From assembly GCA_041844735.1 (NCBI GenBank), contig JBGZBP010000032.1:1-40266 (forward strand): 40,266 nucleotides of DNA, given 5' to 3'. This DNA comes from CAJPNN01 sp041844735 (lineage in GTDB: Bacteria > Bacillota > Clostridia > Peptostreptococcales > Anaerovoracaceae). A program made the position numbers and the translations under genes. The stretch's first letter is position 1. Each line of letters starts with the position of its first letter. Positions 15,908 to 24,723 of this stretch are shown here, one piece after another. Below the pieces are notes generated by a model. It worked only from the letters and a program-made list of their open reading frames with translations. It searched no databases and was not told the origin of the DNA.

Positions 15908-17257
15908 ATGGGTAGATTATTTGGAACGGACGGTGTAAGAGGCATAGCTAACAGCGAGTTGACACCATCGTTGGCTTTCAAACTCGGCAAGGCGGGTGCT
16001 TATGTGCTCAGCAAAGATGAACAGAGACCGATAATATTAATAGGAAAAGACACCAGGTTGTCAGGTGATATGCTTGAAAATGCCCTTGCGGCAGGGATTT
16101 TATCTATGGGAGGAAATGTAATAAAGCTCGGGGTGTTACCGACACCTGCGATAGCTTTTTTGGTGAAGAAATATAATGCGACGGCAGGTGTTATGATATC
16201 TGCATCTCACAATCCGTATGAATACAACGGAATAAAGTTTTTTAACGGAGACGGCTTTAAGTTGGATGATTCTATTGAGGATGAAATAGAAGATTTGATA
16301 GTTAGGGATATTGATGTAAGCAGCCATATCACCGGAGATTTGTTGGGGAAATCTCTTAGCGGCGAAGAGCATGCTTTGGGTCAGTATGCCGATTTTTTGT
16401 GTTCTACGGTAGAAGTGGATTTTAAAGGAGAAAAAGTTGTTTTGGATTGTGCAAACGGAGCTGCCTATCAAATTGCAGAAGAAGTATTCGGCAGACTCGG
16501 GGCGGATGTTGTAGTAATTCACAATGAGCCGGACGGCATAAATATAAATGAGGCATGCGGGTCCACTCATCCGGAATCGCTACAGAAGAAAGTATTGGAA
16601 GAAAAGGCATCGATAGGACTTGCATTCGACGGAGATGCGGACAGACTGATAGTGGTGGACGAGAATGGTTGTGTAATTGACGGAGATCGGACGATATTTA
16701 TATGTGCAAAACAGTTGAAATCGGCAGGAGAACTCAAAAATAATTCGGTGACCGTTACGGTGATGAGTAATATAGGTTTTCATGAAGCGTGTGCTAAAGA
16801 AGGCATAGAAGTTGAAAGTACCAAGGTGGGAGACAGATATGTGTTAGAGAGAATGCTTGAGAAAAATTCGATAATCGGAGGAGAACAGTCGGGACATATA
16901 ATTTTCTTGAATCATACCACCACAGGAGACGGTGTGCTTTCGTCTCTCCAGTTTATGCAGGCGGTGAAAAAATCGGGAAAAACTCCATCGGAATTGGCGG
17001 AAGAAATGGTCGTTTATCCTCAGGTGTTGAAAAATGCAAAGTGTAAAAATGAAAACAAAGATAATTTTTCGAGTGATGATGAGATACAGGCTAAAATAGC
17101 GGAAGTGGAGAATAAGATAGGCAGTACAGGCAGGGTGTTGATAAGACCGTCAGGTACCGAGCCTTTGGTGAGGGTAATGCTTGAGGGGGATAATACAGAT
17201 AAAATTGAAAAGTTGGCAGATGAACTGGCAAAGTTTATAGAAAAAAAGCTGGGTTGA
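15908..17257 (+). CDS. glmM: Phosphoglucosamine mutase
   Basis: 449 residues, the standard length. Start MGRLFGTDGVRGIAN; a GAGGG element precedes the ATG. The active-site phosphoserine loop is VMISASHNPYEYNG (Ser100), the metal loop is FDGDADR, the sugar-binding loop GGEQSGH, and the phosphate-binding loop RPSGTEPLVRVMLEG. It converts glucosamine-6-phosphate to glucosamine-1-phosphate for UDP-GlcNAc and peptidoglycan synthesis. It lies between cdaR and glmS in one operon. GlmM homologues are known to inhibit CdaA by direct contact, so this order links wall precursor supply with c-di-AMP. Confidence 0.98.
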   Translation: MGRLFGTDGVRGIANSELTPSLAFKLGKAGAYVLSKDEQRPIILIGKDTRLSGDMLENALAAGILSMGGNVIKLGVLPTPAIAFLVKKYNATAGVMISASHNPYEYNGIKFFNGDGFKLDDSIEDEIEDLIVRDIDVSSHITGDLLGKSLSGEEHALGQYADFLCSTVEVDFKGEKVVLDCANGAAYQIAEEVFGRLGADVVVIHNEPDGININEACGSTHPESLQKKVLEEKASIGLAFDGDADRLIVVDENGCVIDGDRTIFICAKQLKSAGELKNNSVTVTVMSNIGFHEACAKEGIEVESTKVGDRYVLERMLEKNSIIGGEQSGHIIFLNHTTTGDGVLSSLQFMQAVKKSGKTPSELAEEMVVYPQVLKNAKCKNENKDNFSSDDEIQAKIAEVENKIGSTGRVLIRPSGTEPLVRVMLEGDNTDKIEKLADELAKFIEKKLG

Positions 17258-17271
17258 TATAGGAGGCTGTT

Positions 17272-19110
17272 ATGTGCGGGATTGTAGGATATATAGGTAG
17301 CGATAAGGCTACGGATATGATTTTGAACGGATTGAAGAAACTTGAATATAGAGGATATGACTCTTCCGGAGTTGCGGTAGTCGGCAATAACGGAATCGAA
17401 CTTGTAAAGAAAAAGGGGCGTATTGCAAACCTGGAAAGTATTTTGCAAAAAAGCCCGGTATACGGCAGTGTCGGAATAGGGCACACGAGGTGGGCGACTC
17501 ACGGTGAACCGTCGGATGAAAATGCTCATCCGCATATGAGTACGGACGGCAAGATAGCGGTAGTTCATAACGGAATAATAGAGAATTATGTTGAGCTTAA
17601 AAAAATGCTTATGGAGGAACATGGGGTAGTTTTTACTTCAAAGACTGACACGGAGGTCATAGCACATCTTATCAGACTGTATTATGAGGGAGATTTTTTC
17701 GGTGCGGTGACAAGGGCAATTAAGGACTTGGAGGGTGCGTATGCTCTGGGGGTTGTTTGTGCCGATGAGCCTGATGTGATGATAGCGGTGAGAAAAGACA
17801 GCCCGCTCATTGTGGGGATTGGTAGTGATGGCAATTTCATAGCATCCGACATACCGGCAGTGCTGAAATATACAAGGGATGTATATTTGATTGAAAATGA
17901 TGAAGTGGTAGTGCTCACAAAAGACAGTGTGGATATTTTTGATAAGAATCTGCAAAAGGTTCATAGAGATATTTATCGTGTGGAAATGGATGAAATGTCT
18001 GCTGAGAAAAACGGCTATGAACACTTTATGCTAAAGGAAATCTACGAGCAGCCGAAAGGAATATATGAAACTGTCAAGAGAAGAATCGGTGCAAACGGTG
18101 AAATCGTTCTTGACGGTATAAATATGTCTAAAGAGGATATTGAAAAAATAAATAAAGTTTATATAGTGGCTTGCGGGACTGCGTATCATGCGGGCCTTGT
18201 GGGTAAAACAACAATAGAGAAGCTGGCGGGTATTCACTGTGAGGTTGACATTGCATCCGAATTCAGATACAGAGACCCTTTCGTCGATGAAAACACGCTT
18301 TTTATTGCAGTCAGCCAATCGGGAGAGACTTCCGATACGTTGGCGGCTCTAAGAGAGGCGAAAAAGAGAGGTGCGAGGGTGCTTTCTGTTGTGAATGTGG
18401 TGGGAAGCTCGGTTGCGAGAGAATCTGATGATGTATTTTATACATGGGCAGGACCGGAAATTGCGGTAGCTTCCACCAAGGCTTATACTACGCAGCTTGT
18501 ATGTATGTATTTGATAGGTCTTTACATGGGGAGGACTACAGGAAGGCTTTCAGAGGAAGTGTACCGAATGTATATGGATGAGCTGACAGCTGTTCCGGAC
18601 AAGATAGAGAGATTTTTGAAAAATGAAGCTAAAAATGAATCTATAAAAAAATTGGCGGAGTCTCTTTATAAAAAAGAGAGTGTATTTTTTATAGGCAGAG
18701 GTTTGGATGTAGGAGTGAGCTATGAGGGTTCGCTTAAACTGAAAGAGATTTCATATATCAATTCGTTTGCGATAGCAGCAGGGGAATTGAAGCATGGAAC
18801 TATTGCACTTATGGAAGAAGGCACATTGGTGATTGCGTTGGCGTCCCAAGACAGGCTTTATGAAAAATTGCTGTCCAATATAGAGGAAGTGCAGGCAAGA
18901 GGAGCATATGTTATAGGTATAGCTAAGGAAAGCAACAGAAAGATCGAGGAGAAAGCGAATGAGGTGATTTTCATTCCTGATTGCAAGGATGAGGTGTCGC
19001 CTTTATTGTCGGTAATACCGCTTCAAATGTTAGCGTATTATATCGCAGGATTCAGAGGGTGTGATATAGATAAGCCTAAGAATCTGGCAAAATCAGTTAC
19101 GGTGGAGTAA
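17272..19110 (+). CDS. glmS: Glutamine--fructose-6-phosphate aminotransferase
   Basis: 612 residues; AGGAGG lies 5 nt before the ATG. The N-terminal Cys2 (MCGIVGYIG) is the glutaminase nucleophile, with GHTRWATHG and NGIIENY completing the class II amidotransferase domain (residues 1-240). Two SIS domains follow: VACGTAYHAGLVGK, SQSGETSDTLAALREAK and FIGRGLDVGVSYEGSLKLKEISYI, ending in the family tail PKNLAKSVTVE. It makes glucosamine-6-phosphate from fructose-6-phosphate and glutamine. It lies only 14 nt after glmM, which leaves no room for a glmS ribozyme, so control must act at another level, perhaps through c-di-AMP/GlmM or the operon promoter. Confidence 0.98.
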   Translation: MCGIVGYIGSDKATDMILNGLKKLEYRGYDSSGVAVVGNNGIELVKKKGRIANLESILQKSPVYGSVGIGHTRWATHGEPSDENAHPHMSTDGKIAVVHNGIIENYVELKKMLMEEHGVVFTSKTDTEVIAHLIRLYYEGDFFGAVTRAIKDLEGAYALGVVCADEPDVMIAVRKDSPLIVGIGSDGNFIASDIPAVLKYTRDVYLIENDEVVVLTKDSVDIFDKNLQKVHRDIYRVEMDEMSAEKNGYEHFMLKEIYEQPKGIYETVKRRIGANGEIVLDGINMSKEDIEKINKVYIVACGTAYHAGLVGKTTIEKLAGIHCEVDIASEFRYRDPFVDENTLFIAVSQSGETSDTLAALREAKKRGARVLSVVNVVGSSVARESDDVFYTWAGPEIAVASTKAYTTQLVCMYLIGLYMGRTTGRLSEEVYRMYMDELTAVPDKIERFLKNEAKNESIKKLAESLYKKESVFFIGRGLDVGVSYEGSLKLKEISYINSFAIAAGELKHGTIALMEEGTLVIALASQDRLYEKLLSNIEEVQARGAYVIGIAKESNRKIEEKANEVIFIPDCKDEVSPLLSVIPLQMLAYYIAGFRGCDIDKPKNLAKSVTVE

Positions 19111-19145
19111 GGCAAGCCGATAGACATTCAAGGAGGATATGGAAA

Positions 19146-19742
19146 ATGAAAAAGGTTAAAAAGGTAAGAAAGATAACTTCTGTGATTTTAGCAGTAACTT
19201 TAGTTGCATCCATGCTGCTTTTGGCAGCTTGCGATGATGTGGCGGATTCTGATGATGCGATTGATGACAAAAACAAAGTCGGTGCGGAAGTATCAGTGAA
19301 GTATTATTTCGCAAATGAGGATTACCTCGCTACAGGCGATGATAAGAACGGTAAGTATGTGGTGACTGAGGGCAATGTCGTAAAGTATGAGGTTGAGAGC
19401 AAGTTTGAAGGCAAGAACGAACAGAAAGAGGAAATGTATGAGCAGGTTTTGGAATCATTGGCTATGGCAAATCCTCCGGAAGGAGCTGTAAACTGCATGT
19501 CGGGTGACATGATAGATGATGTTATTGTGAACGGAGATGTGGTAACTATTGATTTCGATGATGAAGATTTACACATGCTTACAGGCATGCTTGATGAGAG
19601 TTTTGTGGTAGGACAGATTGTAAATACTTTGATTGACAATTTCGGAGTGAAGCAGGTAAATATGTTGGTGGACGGAGTAAAGAAAGACACGCTTAACGGT
19701 CATATAGATATTTCCGAGCCGTTTACCAAGCTGATTAAATAA
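19146..19742 (+). CDS. GerMN-like secreted lipoprotein
   Basis: 198 residues; AAGGAGG lies 9 nt before the chosen ATG (19146). A lipoprotein signal is clear: basic start MKKVKKVRK, hydrophobic core, lipobox LLAAC with the modified Cys at residue 28. An Asp-rich spacer follows. The remaining domain (residues 45-198) resembles GerMN: a beta strand VKYYFANEDYLATGD, a central segment with LAMANPPEGAVNC, and the end VKQVNMLVDGVKKDTLNGHIDISEPF, close to the GerMN closing pattern V..VDG....TL.GH.D. Such domains occur in spore germination protein GerM and in various lipoproteins; function is unknown. It is 35 nt after glmS and probably cotranscribed, which points to an envelope role. Confidence 0.78.
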   Translation: MKKVKKVRKITSVILAVTLVASMLLLAACDDVADSDDAIDDKNKVGAEVSVKYYFANEDYLATGDDKNGKYVVTEGNVVKYEVESKFEGKNEQKEEMYEQVLESLAMANPPEGAVNCMSGDMIDDVIVNGDVVTIDFDDEDLHMLTGMLDESFVVGQIVNTLIDNFGVKQVNMLVDGVKKDTLNGHIDISEPFTKLIK

Positions 19743-19784
19743 AAAATGTTGGAATGACAGCTTTTGTTTAGGGGGGAAGTTAAA

Positions 19785-20972
19785 TTGATACTGGCTAATA
19801 GAATGAAAAACCTTTATGAGGAAAGCTACGACTTGCTGGAAATGATGAAACAAGTGGACATGGAGGGTATGATAAACTTTTCCGGCGGATTTCCGTCTCA
19901 GGAATCATATCCGATTTCAGAGCTTTCGAGAGCTATGGTCAGTGTTTTGGATAAGAATGCAAAGGCGGCACTGAGCTATGGAACTACCATAGGGATAAAA
20001 AAGCTGCGTGAGCAGGTGGCGGAACGCATGAATAACAAGTTCGGGCTAAATAAAAGTTCAAGTAATATAATGTTGCTGAGCGGATCCCAGCAGGGACTTG
20101 ACTTGTCGGGACTCATGTTTATAAATCCCGGAGATGTGGTGGTGTTTGAGTTGCCGTCATATCTTGGGGCGTTAAATGCCATGAAACCGTACGAGGCCAG
20201 ACTGATAGGGGTTCATACTAATGATGAGGGAATGAATCTGGAAGAGTTGGAGCAGGTGCTGAAGGCGTACGGAGACAGGGTGAAGGTGATATATGTAAAT
20301 CCCGACTACCAAAATCCTACCGGAAGGTGCTGGAGTGAGGATAGAAAAAAGGCGTTCATGGATTTGGTCTCGGCATATGATGTTGCGGTTCTGGAGGACG
20401 GAGCATATGCCGAGCTTTCATATACATCGGAGAGAGAAAAACCGCTGATGTATTATGATAAAAAAGGACAGGTGGTTTATCTCGGAACTTTTTCAAAAAT
20501 TTTATGCCCCGGCATACGAATGGGATGGATTTGTGCGTCGGAAGAGATGATAAAGCAATACTTGGTTTTAAAGACGAGTGTGGATTTATCCGGTGCTACG
20601 ATTTTGCAAATGATGTTGTCTGAGTATCTGGATAACGAACATATTGATGAACATGTAGCGGAAATAGTCAAGATTTATGGGCTAAGGAGAGACGCCATGA
20701 TAGAGGCGATAGAAAAATACTTCCCTGAGAGTGTTGATTATATTTATCCCAAGGGAGGGATTTTTGTGTGGGCGACACTGCCGAAGCCTATGAATGCGAG
20801 GGATATTTTGCTCAGAGCAATGGATAACGGTGTGATTTTCATGCCGGGAGAGTCTTTTTACCCGTCAAGGGAAGATGTGAGATCCATGAGGCTAAACTTC
20901 ACAAATATGAGTGAAAAAGATATAGAAAGAGGGATAAAGATTTTAGGAGAGATAATTAAATCTGCTATGTAA
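19785..20972 (+). CDS. PLP-dependent aminotransferase, class I/II (2-aminoadipate/MocR-like type)
   Basis: 395 residues from TTG 19785, chosen because AGGGGGG at 19770-19776 lies 8 nt upstream; ATG 19803 is an alternative. Fold type I motifs are present: INFSGGFPSQESYP, ALSYGTTIGIKKLREQVAERM, LLSGSQQGLDLSGLMF, VYVNPDYQNPTGRCW, LEDGAYAELSY, the PLP lysine in LGTFSKILCPGIRMGW, and the terminal MRLNFTN. Closest known groups are the LysN/2-aminoadipate and related multisubstrate transaminases. The exact amino acid substrate cannot be fixed from sequence. It closes the cdaA-glmS unit and is followed by a strong terminator. Confidence 0.88.
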   Translation: MILANRMKNLYEESYDLLEMMKQVDMEGMINFSGGFPSQESYPISELSRAMVSVLDKNAKAALSYGTTIGIKKLREQVAERMNNKFGLNKSSSNIMLLSGSQQGLDLSGLMFINPGDVVVFELPSYLGALNAMKPYEARLIGVHTNDEGMNLEELEQVLKAYGDRVKVIYVNPDYQNPTGRCWSEDRKKAFMDLVSAYDVAVLEDGAYAELSYTSEREKPLMYYDKKGQVVYLGTFSKILCPGIRMGWICASEEMIKQYLVLKTSVDLSGATILQMMLSEYLDNEHIDEHVAEIVKIYGLRRDAMIEAIEKYFPESVDYIYPKGGIFVWATLPKPMNARDILLRAMDNGVIFMPGESFYPSREDVRSMRLNFTNMSEKDIERGIKILGEIIKSAM

Positions 20973-20977
20973 TAAGC

Positions 20978-21026
20978 AAAGAGCCGATGGCTGGAAATAG
21001 AAGTTTCCATATTATCGGCTCTTTTT
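20978..21026 (+). terminator. Long-stem terminator after the aminotransferase
   Basis: AAAGAGCCGAT (20978-20988) pairs with ATCGGCTCTTT (21014-21024), and an inner stem joins TGGAAA (20992-20997) with TTTCCA (21004-21009). A T5 run follows at 21022-21026. It separates this operon from the converging citrate synthase gene and might serve both strands. Confidence 0.88.
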
Positions 21027-21094
21027 ATGTTTTGTATTTTGCTTCCGATTTTATGACAGATACATTGTTTGATATTCTGTTTGTCTGCAATCTC

Positions 21095-22468
21095 TTACTT
21101 TCTGTTTTCTATTGAGACATATTCTTTTTTAGGCATGATGCATTTATATGCAGGACGCATAATTTTGCCGCCGGCAACGATTTCCTCGACTCTGTGTGCG
21201 CACCAGCCTGACAGTCTTGATGTTGCGAACAGGGGGGTGGCAATGTCTATAGGTATATTTAAGGCATTATAGACAAAGCCCGAATAAAGATCCACGTTTG
21301 CAGGCATAGGCTTTTCCGTTCCTTTCGCCTCCATGAAAAGAATAGGAGCCCTCTTTTCTATGAAATCATAAAGCATGAACTCGTCTAAAAGATTTTCTTC
21401 TATTGCCAGCTGCTTTGCCATTTTTTTAAGAAGTATGGCTCTCGGATCAGACACGGTATATACTGCATGACCGAGTCCGTATATAAGTCCGGAACCGTCT
21501 CCTGCTTTTCCTGCAAGAATCTTTTTCAGATATTCTTCAACTTCCCTGAAATTTGTTATGTCGTTGACATTCTCTATTATGTCTTTCATCATACCTATTA
21601 CGGCAAGGTTGGCACCGCCGTGCTTAGGACCTTTTAAAGAGCCTATCGCAGCCGCTATGGCGGAATATGTATCGGTACCGGTCGATGAAACAAGATGCGT
21701 AGTGAAAGATGAGTTGTTTCCGCCACCGTGCTCCGCATGAAGAATTAGGCTGATATCTAAAAGTTTGGCTTCTATATCCGTAAATTCTCCGTTCGGTCTT
21801 ATAAGCCTCAATATGTTTTCGGCAGTCGACATTTCCGGATCGGGATACTGCAGATGTAAATTTTTATAATCAAAGTGTGAGTATTTCGCCTGGTAAGCGT
21901 ATGCCATAAGAGAAGGGAAATACCCTATCAAATCGATGCTCTGTCTTAAAACATTTTCTATGGAACAATCATCAGGATTGTCGTCATATGAATACAGTGA
22001 AAGAACACTGGTAGCAAGCTTGTTCATCACACTTCTGCTTGGAGAAGTTAAAATGATATCTCTGGCAAAACCCACAGGCAGTGAACGCTTGGAACCGAGA
22101 ATTTTTTTGAAATCATCTAGATTTTTTTGCGTAGGCAAGTTGCCGAAAAGCAGCAAATAACTGGTTTCTTCAAAACCGAAAGTATTGTTTTGCATGCAGT
22201 TTTCAACTATATCTTCAACATCTATTCCACGATAAAAAAGTTTTCCGTCTATAGGGACCTTAACGTTTTCTTCGTTTACACTATATCCCTGAACGTCTCC
22301 TATATTTGTTAAGCCTACTACTACTCCTGCCCCGTTGGCATCTCGCAGTCCTCGTTTTACCTGATATTTAGCATAAAGAGAAGGATCTATTTCGTTATTT
22401 TTGGACAGAGCGGCTCCCATACTTTTGATAAAGCCGTTTTCCAATTGCGTCATGCTATCGTTAGACAT
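21095..22468 (-). CDS. Citrate synthase (Si type)
   Basis: 457 residues on the minus strand with an ideal AGGAGGTGAT before the ATG. Catalytic landmarks are visible: ILHAEHGGGNNSSFTTHLVSSTGTDTYSAIAAAIGSLKGPKHGGAN (substrate and oxaloacetate histidines), GLGHAVYTVSDPRA and the C-terminal YSGFVYNALNIP with NIPID. It condenses acetyl-CoA and oxaloacetate to citrate. No other TCA gene is nearby, so it stands alone and probably feeds 2-oxoglutarate/glutamate synthesis in an anaerobe. The start of transcription lies in the 233-nt gap shared with the divergent EF-G-like gene; I found only a weak TAAAAT box for it. 2-methylcitrate synthase activity cannot be excluded. Confidence 0.93.
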   Translation of the reverse strand: MSNDSMTQLENGFIKSMGAALSKNNEIDPSLYAKYQVKRGLRDANGAGVVVGLTNIGDVQGYSVNEENVKVPIDGKLFYRGIDVEDIVENCMQNNTFGFEETSYLLLFGNLPTQKNLDDFKKILGSKRSLPVGFARDIILTSPSRSVMNKLATSVLSLYSYDDNPDDCSIENVLRQSIDLIGYFPSLMAYAYQAKYSHFDYKNLHLQYPDPEMSTAENILRLIRPNGEFTDIEAKLLDISLILHAEHGGGNNSSFTTHLVSSTGTDTYSAIAAAIGSLKGPKHGGANLAVIGMMKDIIENVNDITNFREVEEYLKKILAGKAGDGSGLIYGLGHAVYTVSDPRAILLKKMAKQLAIEENLLDEFMLYDFIEKRAPILFMEAKGTEKPMPANVDLYSGFVYNALNIPIDIATPLFATSRLSGWCAHRVEEIVAGGKIMRPAYKCIMPKKEYVSIENRK

Positions 22469-22623
22469 GTAATCACCTCCTGATATCTCCAGTTTGCTTT
22501 TAACTATTAGAAACTATTTTATCACATTTTCGATGTATTTAATAGTAGAATTTATATCCGGGATGTATAAGTAGGACGGCTTGTATTCCAAAGAGTTTGT
22601 TATTTTCTGAATAAAAATAATTT

Positions 22624-22652
22624 TTGATATTGATAAACAAAAATGTTATAAT
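22624..22652 (+). promoter_or_regulatory. Promoter of the EF-G-like gene
   Basis: TTGATA (22624-22629), 17-nt spacer, TATAAT (22647-22652), 50 nt before the start codon, which has AGGAGG 6 nt upstream. Confidence 0.75.
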
Positions 22653-22701
22653 TGATTGAATAAATAAATAATATTTAAAAACCATTATAGGAGGTCTACT
22701 G

Positions 22702-24654
22702 ATGAAGGGTTATACGAGTGAAAACATTAGAAACGTAGCACTGGTCGGACACGGAGGCTGTGGTAAGACTACATTGTTGGAAGCTGCTTTGTTTGCAACA
22801 GGGGTAACTGGTAGAATGGGTCAGGTTGAAGATGGAACCACCACTTCGGATTATGACAAGATGGAAATAGAAAAAGGCTATTCCATAAATACATCCGTAG
22901 TCCCGATAGAATGGAAAGAGAATAAAATAAATTTTATAGACACTCCGGGATACTTTGATTTTATCGGCGAGGTCAATGCGGCATTAAGGGCATCTGAGGC
23001 GGCAATAATACTCGTAGATGCAGGAGCGGGGGTTCAGGTAGGTACGGAACATGCATGGAAATCATGCGAGAGATACAAAATGCCGAGAATAATAGTTATA
23101 AATAAAAGAGATAAGGACGAATTTGATTTTTATAAGACTTTCGGAGAACTTAAGGACAAGTTCGGAAGCAAGCTGGTGCCTTTCAGTTGGCCTATTACTA
23201 CGGAAATAGATGAAGAGTTAAAGGAAGCGATAGCATCCACGGATGATGAACTGATGGAAAAGTATTTCAGCGGGGAAGAGTTTACGGATGAGGAGATAAA
23301 AAAAGGTTTGAGAGAAGGTATAGCCAATGGCGATTTGGTTCCGGTGTGTTCGTCTGCTGTCGGTCTCGGACATGGCATAGAAGGTCTTTTAGACTTGGTG
23401 GTAGAGTATGCCCCGACCCCGGCGATGCATGGTGCATATAAAGGGTTTAACGCCGAAAATGAACCGGTGGAGAAGTTGAGCAAGGTGGATGCACCTATGT
23501 CGGCATTTGTATTTAAAACAATAGTGGATCCTTTTGTCGGCAAGATTTCTATTATGAAAGTCATAACAGGCAAGATAAACTCAGGAACGGAAGTGCTTAA
23601 CGAAAGAACGGGAAAAGTAGAAAAACTCGGAAAGTTGTTCTTTCTCAGGGGAAAGAATCAGATGGAGCTGAATTATGCGGAAGCAGGGGACATAGTAGCT
23701 GTTGCAAAATTGCAGTTCACCCTGTCCGGAGACACGCTATGTGACAGGAGCGATGAAATCAGATATTTACCTTTGGAATACCCCGATCCGTGCCTTTATA
23801 TGGCGATAGAGCCCTTGGATAAGGGTGATGACGAAAAAATGGGTACAGGACTCAACAAGCTGAGGGAGGAAGATCCTTCATTTGTGATAGAGAGAAATTC
23901 GGAAACACACCAGACGCTTATAGGCGGACAGGGAGATATACAGATAGGGATAATAACGGCCAAGCTCAAGGACAGATTCGGAGTGGACGTGAGATTGGTT
24001 AAACAGAAGATTCCTTACAGAGAAACCATAAAAGGGACTTCGGATGTTCAGGGGAAACATAAAAAACAGTCGGGAGGTGCAGGGCAGTATGGTGATGTTC
24101 ATATAAGATTTTCTCCATCCGATCAGACTTTCGAGTTTTCTGAAGAGCTTTTCGGCGGATCCGTTCCGAAAAACTATGTGCCGGCGGTTGAAAAAGGATT
24201 GTTGGAATCTATGGAGAAAGGACCTTTGGCGGGATTCCCGGTGGTAAATATAAAGGCGGTACTTTATGACGGATCTTATCATGATGTGGATTCAAACGAA
24301 ATGGCGTTTAAGATAGCGGCGTCTTTGGCATTTAAAAAGGGAATATCGGAGGCGAAGCCGGTATTGTTGGAGCCTGTTATGAGGGTAGAGGTGTATGTGC
24401 CTGATGAATATTTGGGAGATGTTATGGGCGACATGAACAAGAGGAGAGGCAAAATTCTAGGCATGGAACCTCAGGATGACGGAACGCAGAAACTTTTAGC
24501 AGAAACTCCTCAGGCGGAAATGTTTGAATATGCAATCAACCTTAGGGCTATAACACACGGAAGAGGAGCGTTCAGCATGAAGTTTGAGAGATATGAAGAA
24601 GTGCCGCACCAGTTGGCGGAAAAAGTTATTGCCGAGCATAAGCAAGAAGAGTAG
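22702..24654 (+). CDS. Elongation factor G paralogue (EF-G-like GTPase)
   Basis: 650 residues, shorter than canonical EF-G (about 690). All EF-G domains are recognisable: G domain (residues 1-270), domain II (IVDPFVGKISIMKVITGKINSG), domain III (LREEDPSFVIERNSETHQTLIGGQGDIQI), domain IV (KHKKQSGGAGQYGDVHIRFSP, ...GFPVVNIKAVLYDGSYHDVDSNEMAFKIA) and domain V (VEVYVPDEYLGDVMGDMNKRRGKILGM). GTPase motifs depart from EF-G: P-loop GHGGCGKT, switch I KGYSI in place of RGITI, and DTPGYFDF in place of DTPGHVDF, so the catalytic His position is Tyr84. NKRDKD is retained. Such paralogues are common in Clostridia and elsewhere; their role is not settled. It precedes radA and is not near the str operon. 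Confidence 0.92.
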   Translation: MKGYTSENIRNVALVGHGGCGKTTLLEAALFATGVTGRMGQVEDGTTTSDYDKMEIEKGYSINTSVVPIEWKENKINFIDTPGYFDFIGEVNAALRASEAAIILVDAGAGVQVGTEHAWKSCERYKMPRIIVINKRDKDEFDFYKTFGELKDKFGSKLVPFSWPITTEIDEELKEAIASTDDELMEKYFSGEEFTDEEIKKGLREGIANGDLVPVCSSAVGLGHGIEGLLDLVVEYAPTPAMHGAYKGFNAENEPVEKLSKVDAPMSAFVFKTIVDPFVGKISIMKVITGKINSGTEVLNERTGKVEKLGKLFFLRGKNQMELNYAEAGDIVAVAKLQFTLSGDTLCDRSDEIRYLPLEYPDPCLYMAIEPLDKGDDEKMGTGLNKLREEDPSFVIERNSETHQTLIGGQGDIQIGIITAKLKDRFGVDVRLVKQKIPYRETIKGTSDVQGKHKKQSGGAGQYGDVHIRFSPSDQTFEFSEELFGGSVPKNYVPAVEKGLLESMEKGPLAGFPVVNIKAVLYDGSYHDVDSNEMAFKIAASLAFKKGISEAKPVLLEPVMRVEVYVPDEYLGDVMGDMNKRRGKILGMEPQDDGTQKLLAETPQAEMFEYAINLRAITHGRGAFSMKFERYEEVPHQLAEKVIAEHKQEE

Positions 24655-24723
24655 AAAAATGATAAAAAATATAATAAAATAAAATCGCATAGTGATGTGA
24701 ATTTTATTGGAGGTTATAGGAGT

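Noticed and set aside
17257..17272. Possible glmS ribozyme
   Set aside because: The gap between glmM and glmS is 14 nt, and nothing ribozyme-like is seen in the glmM 3' end.
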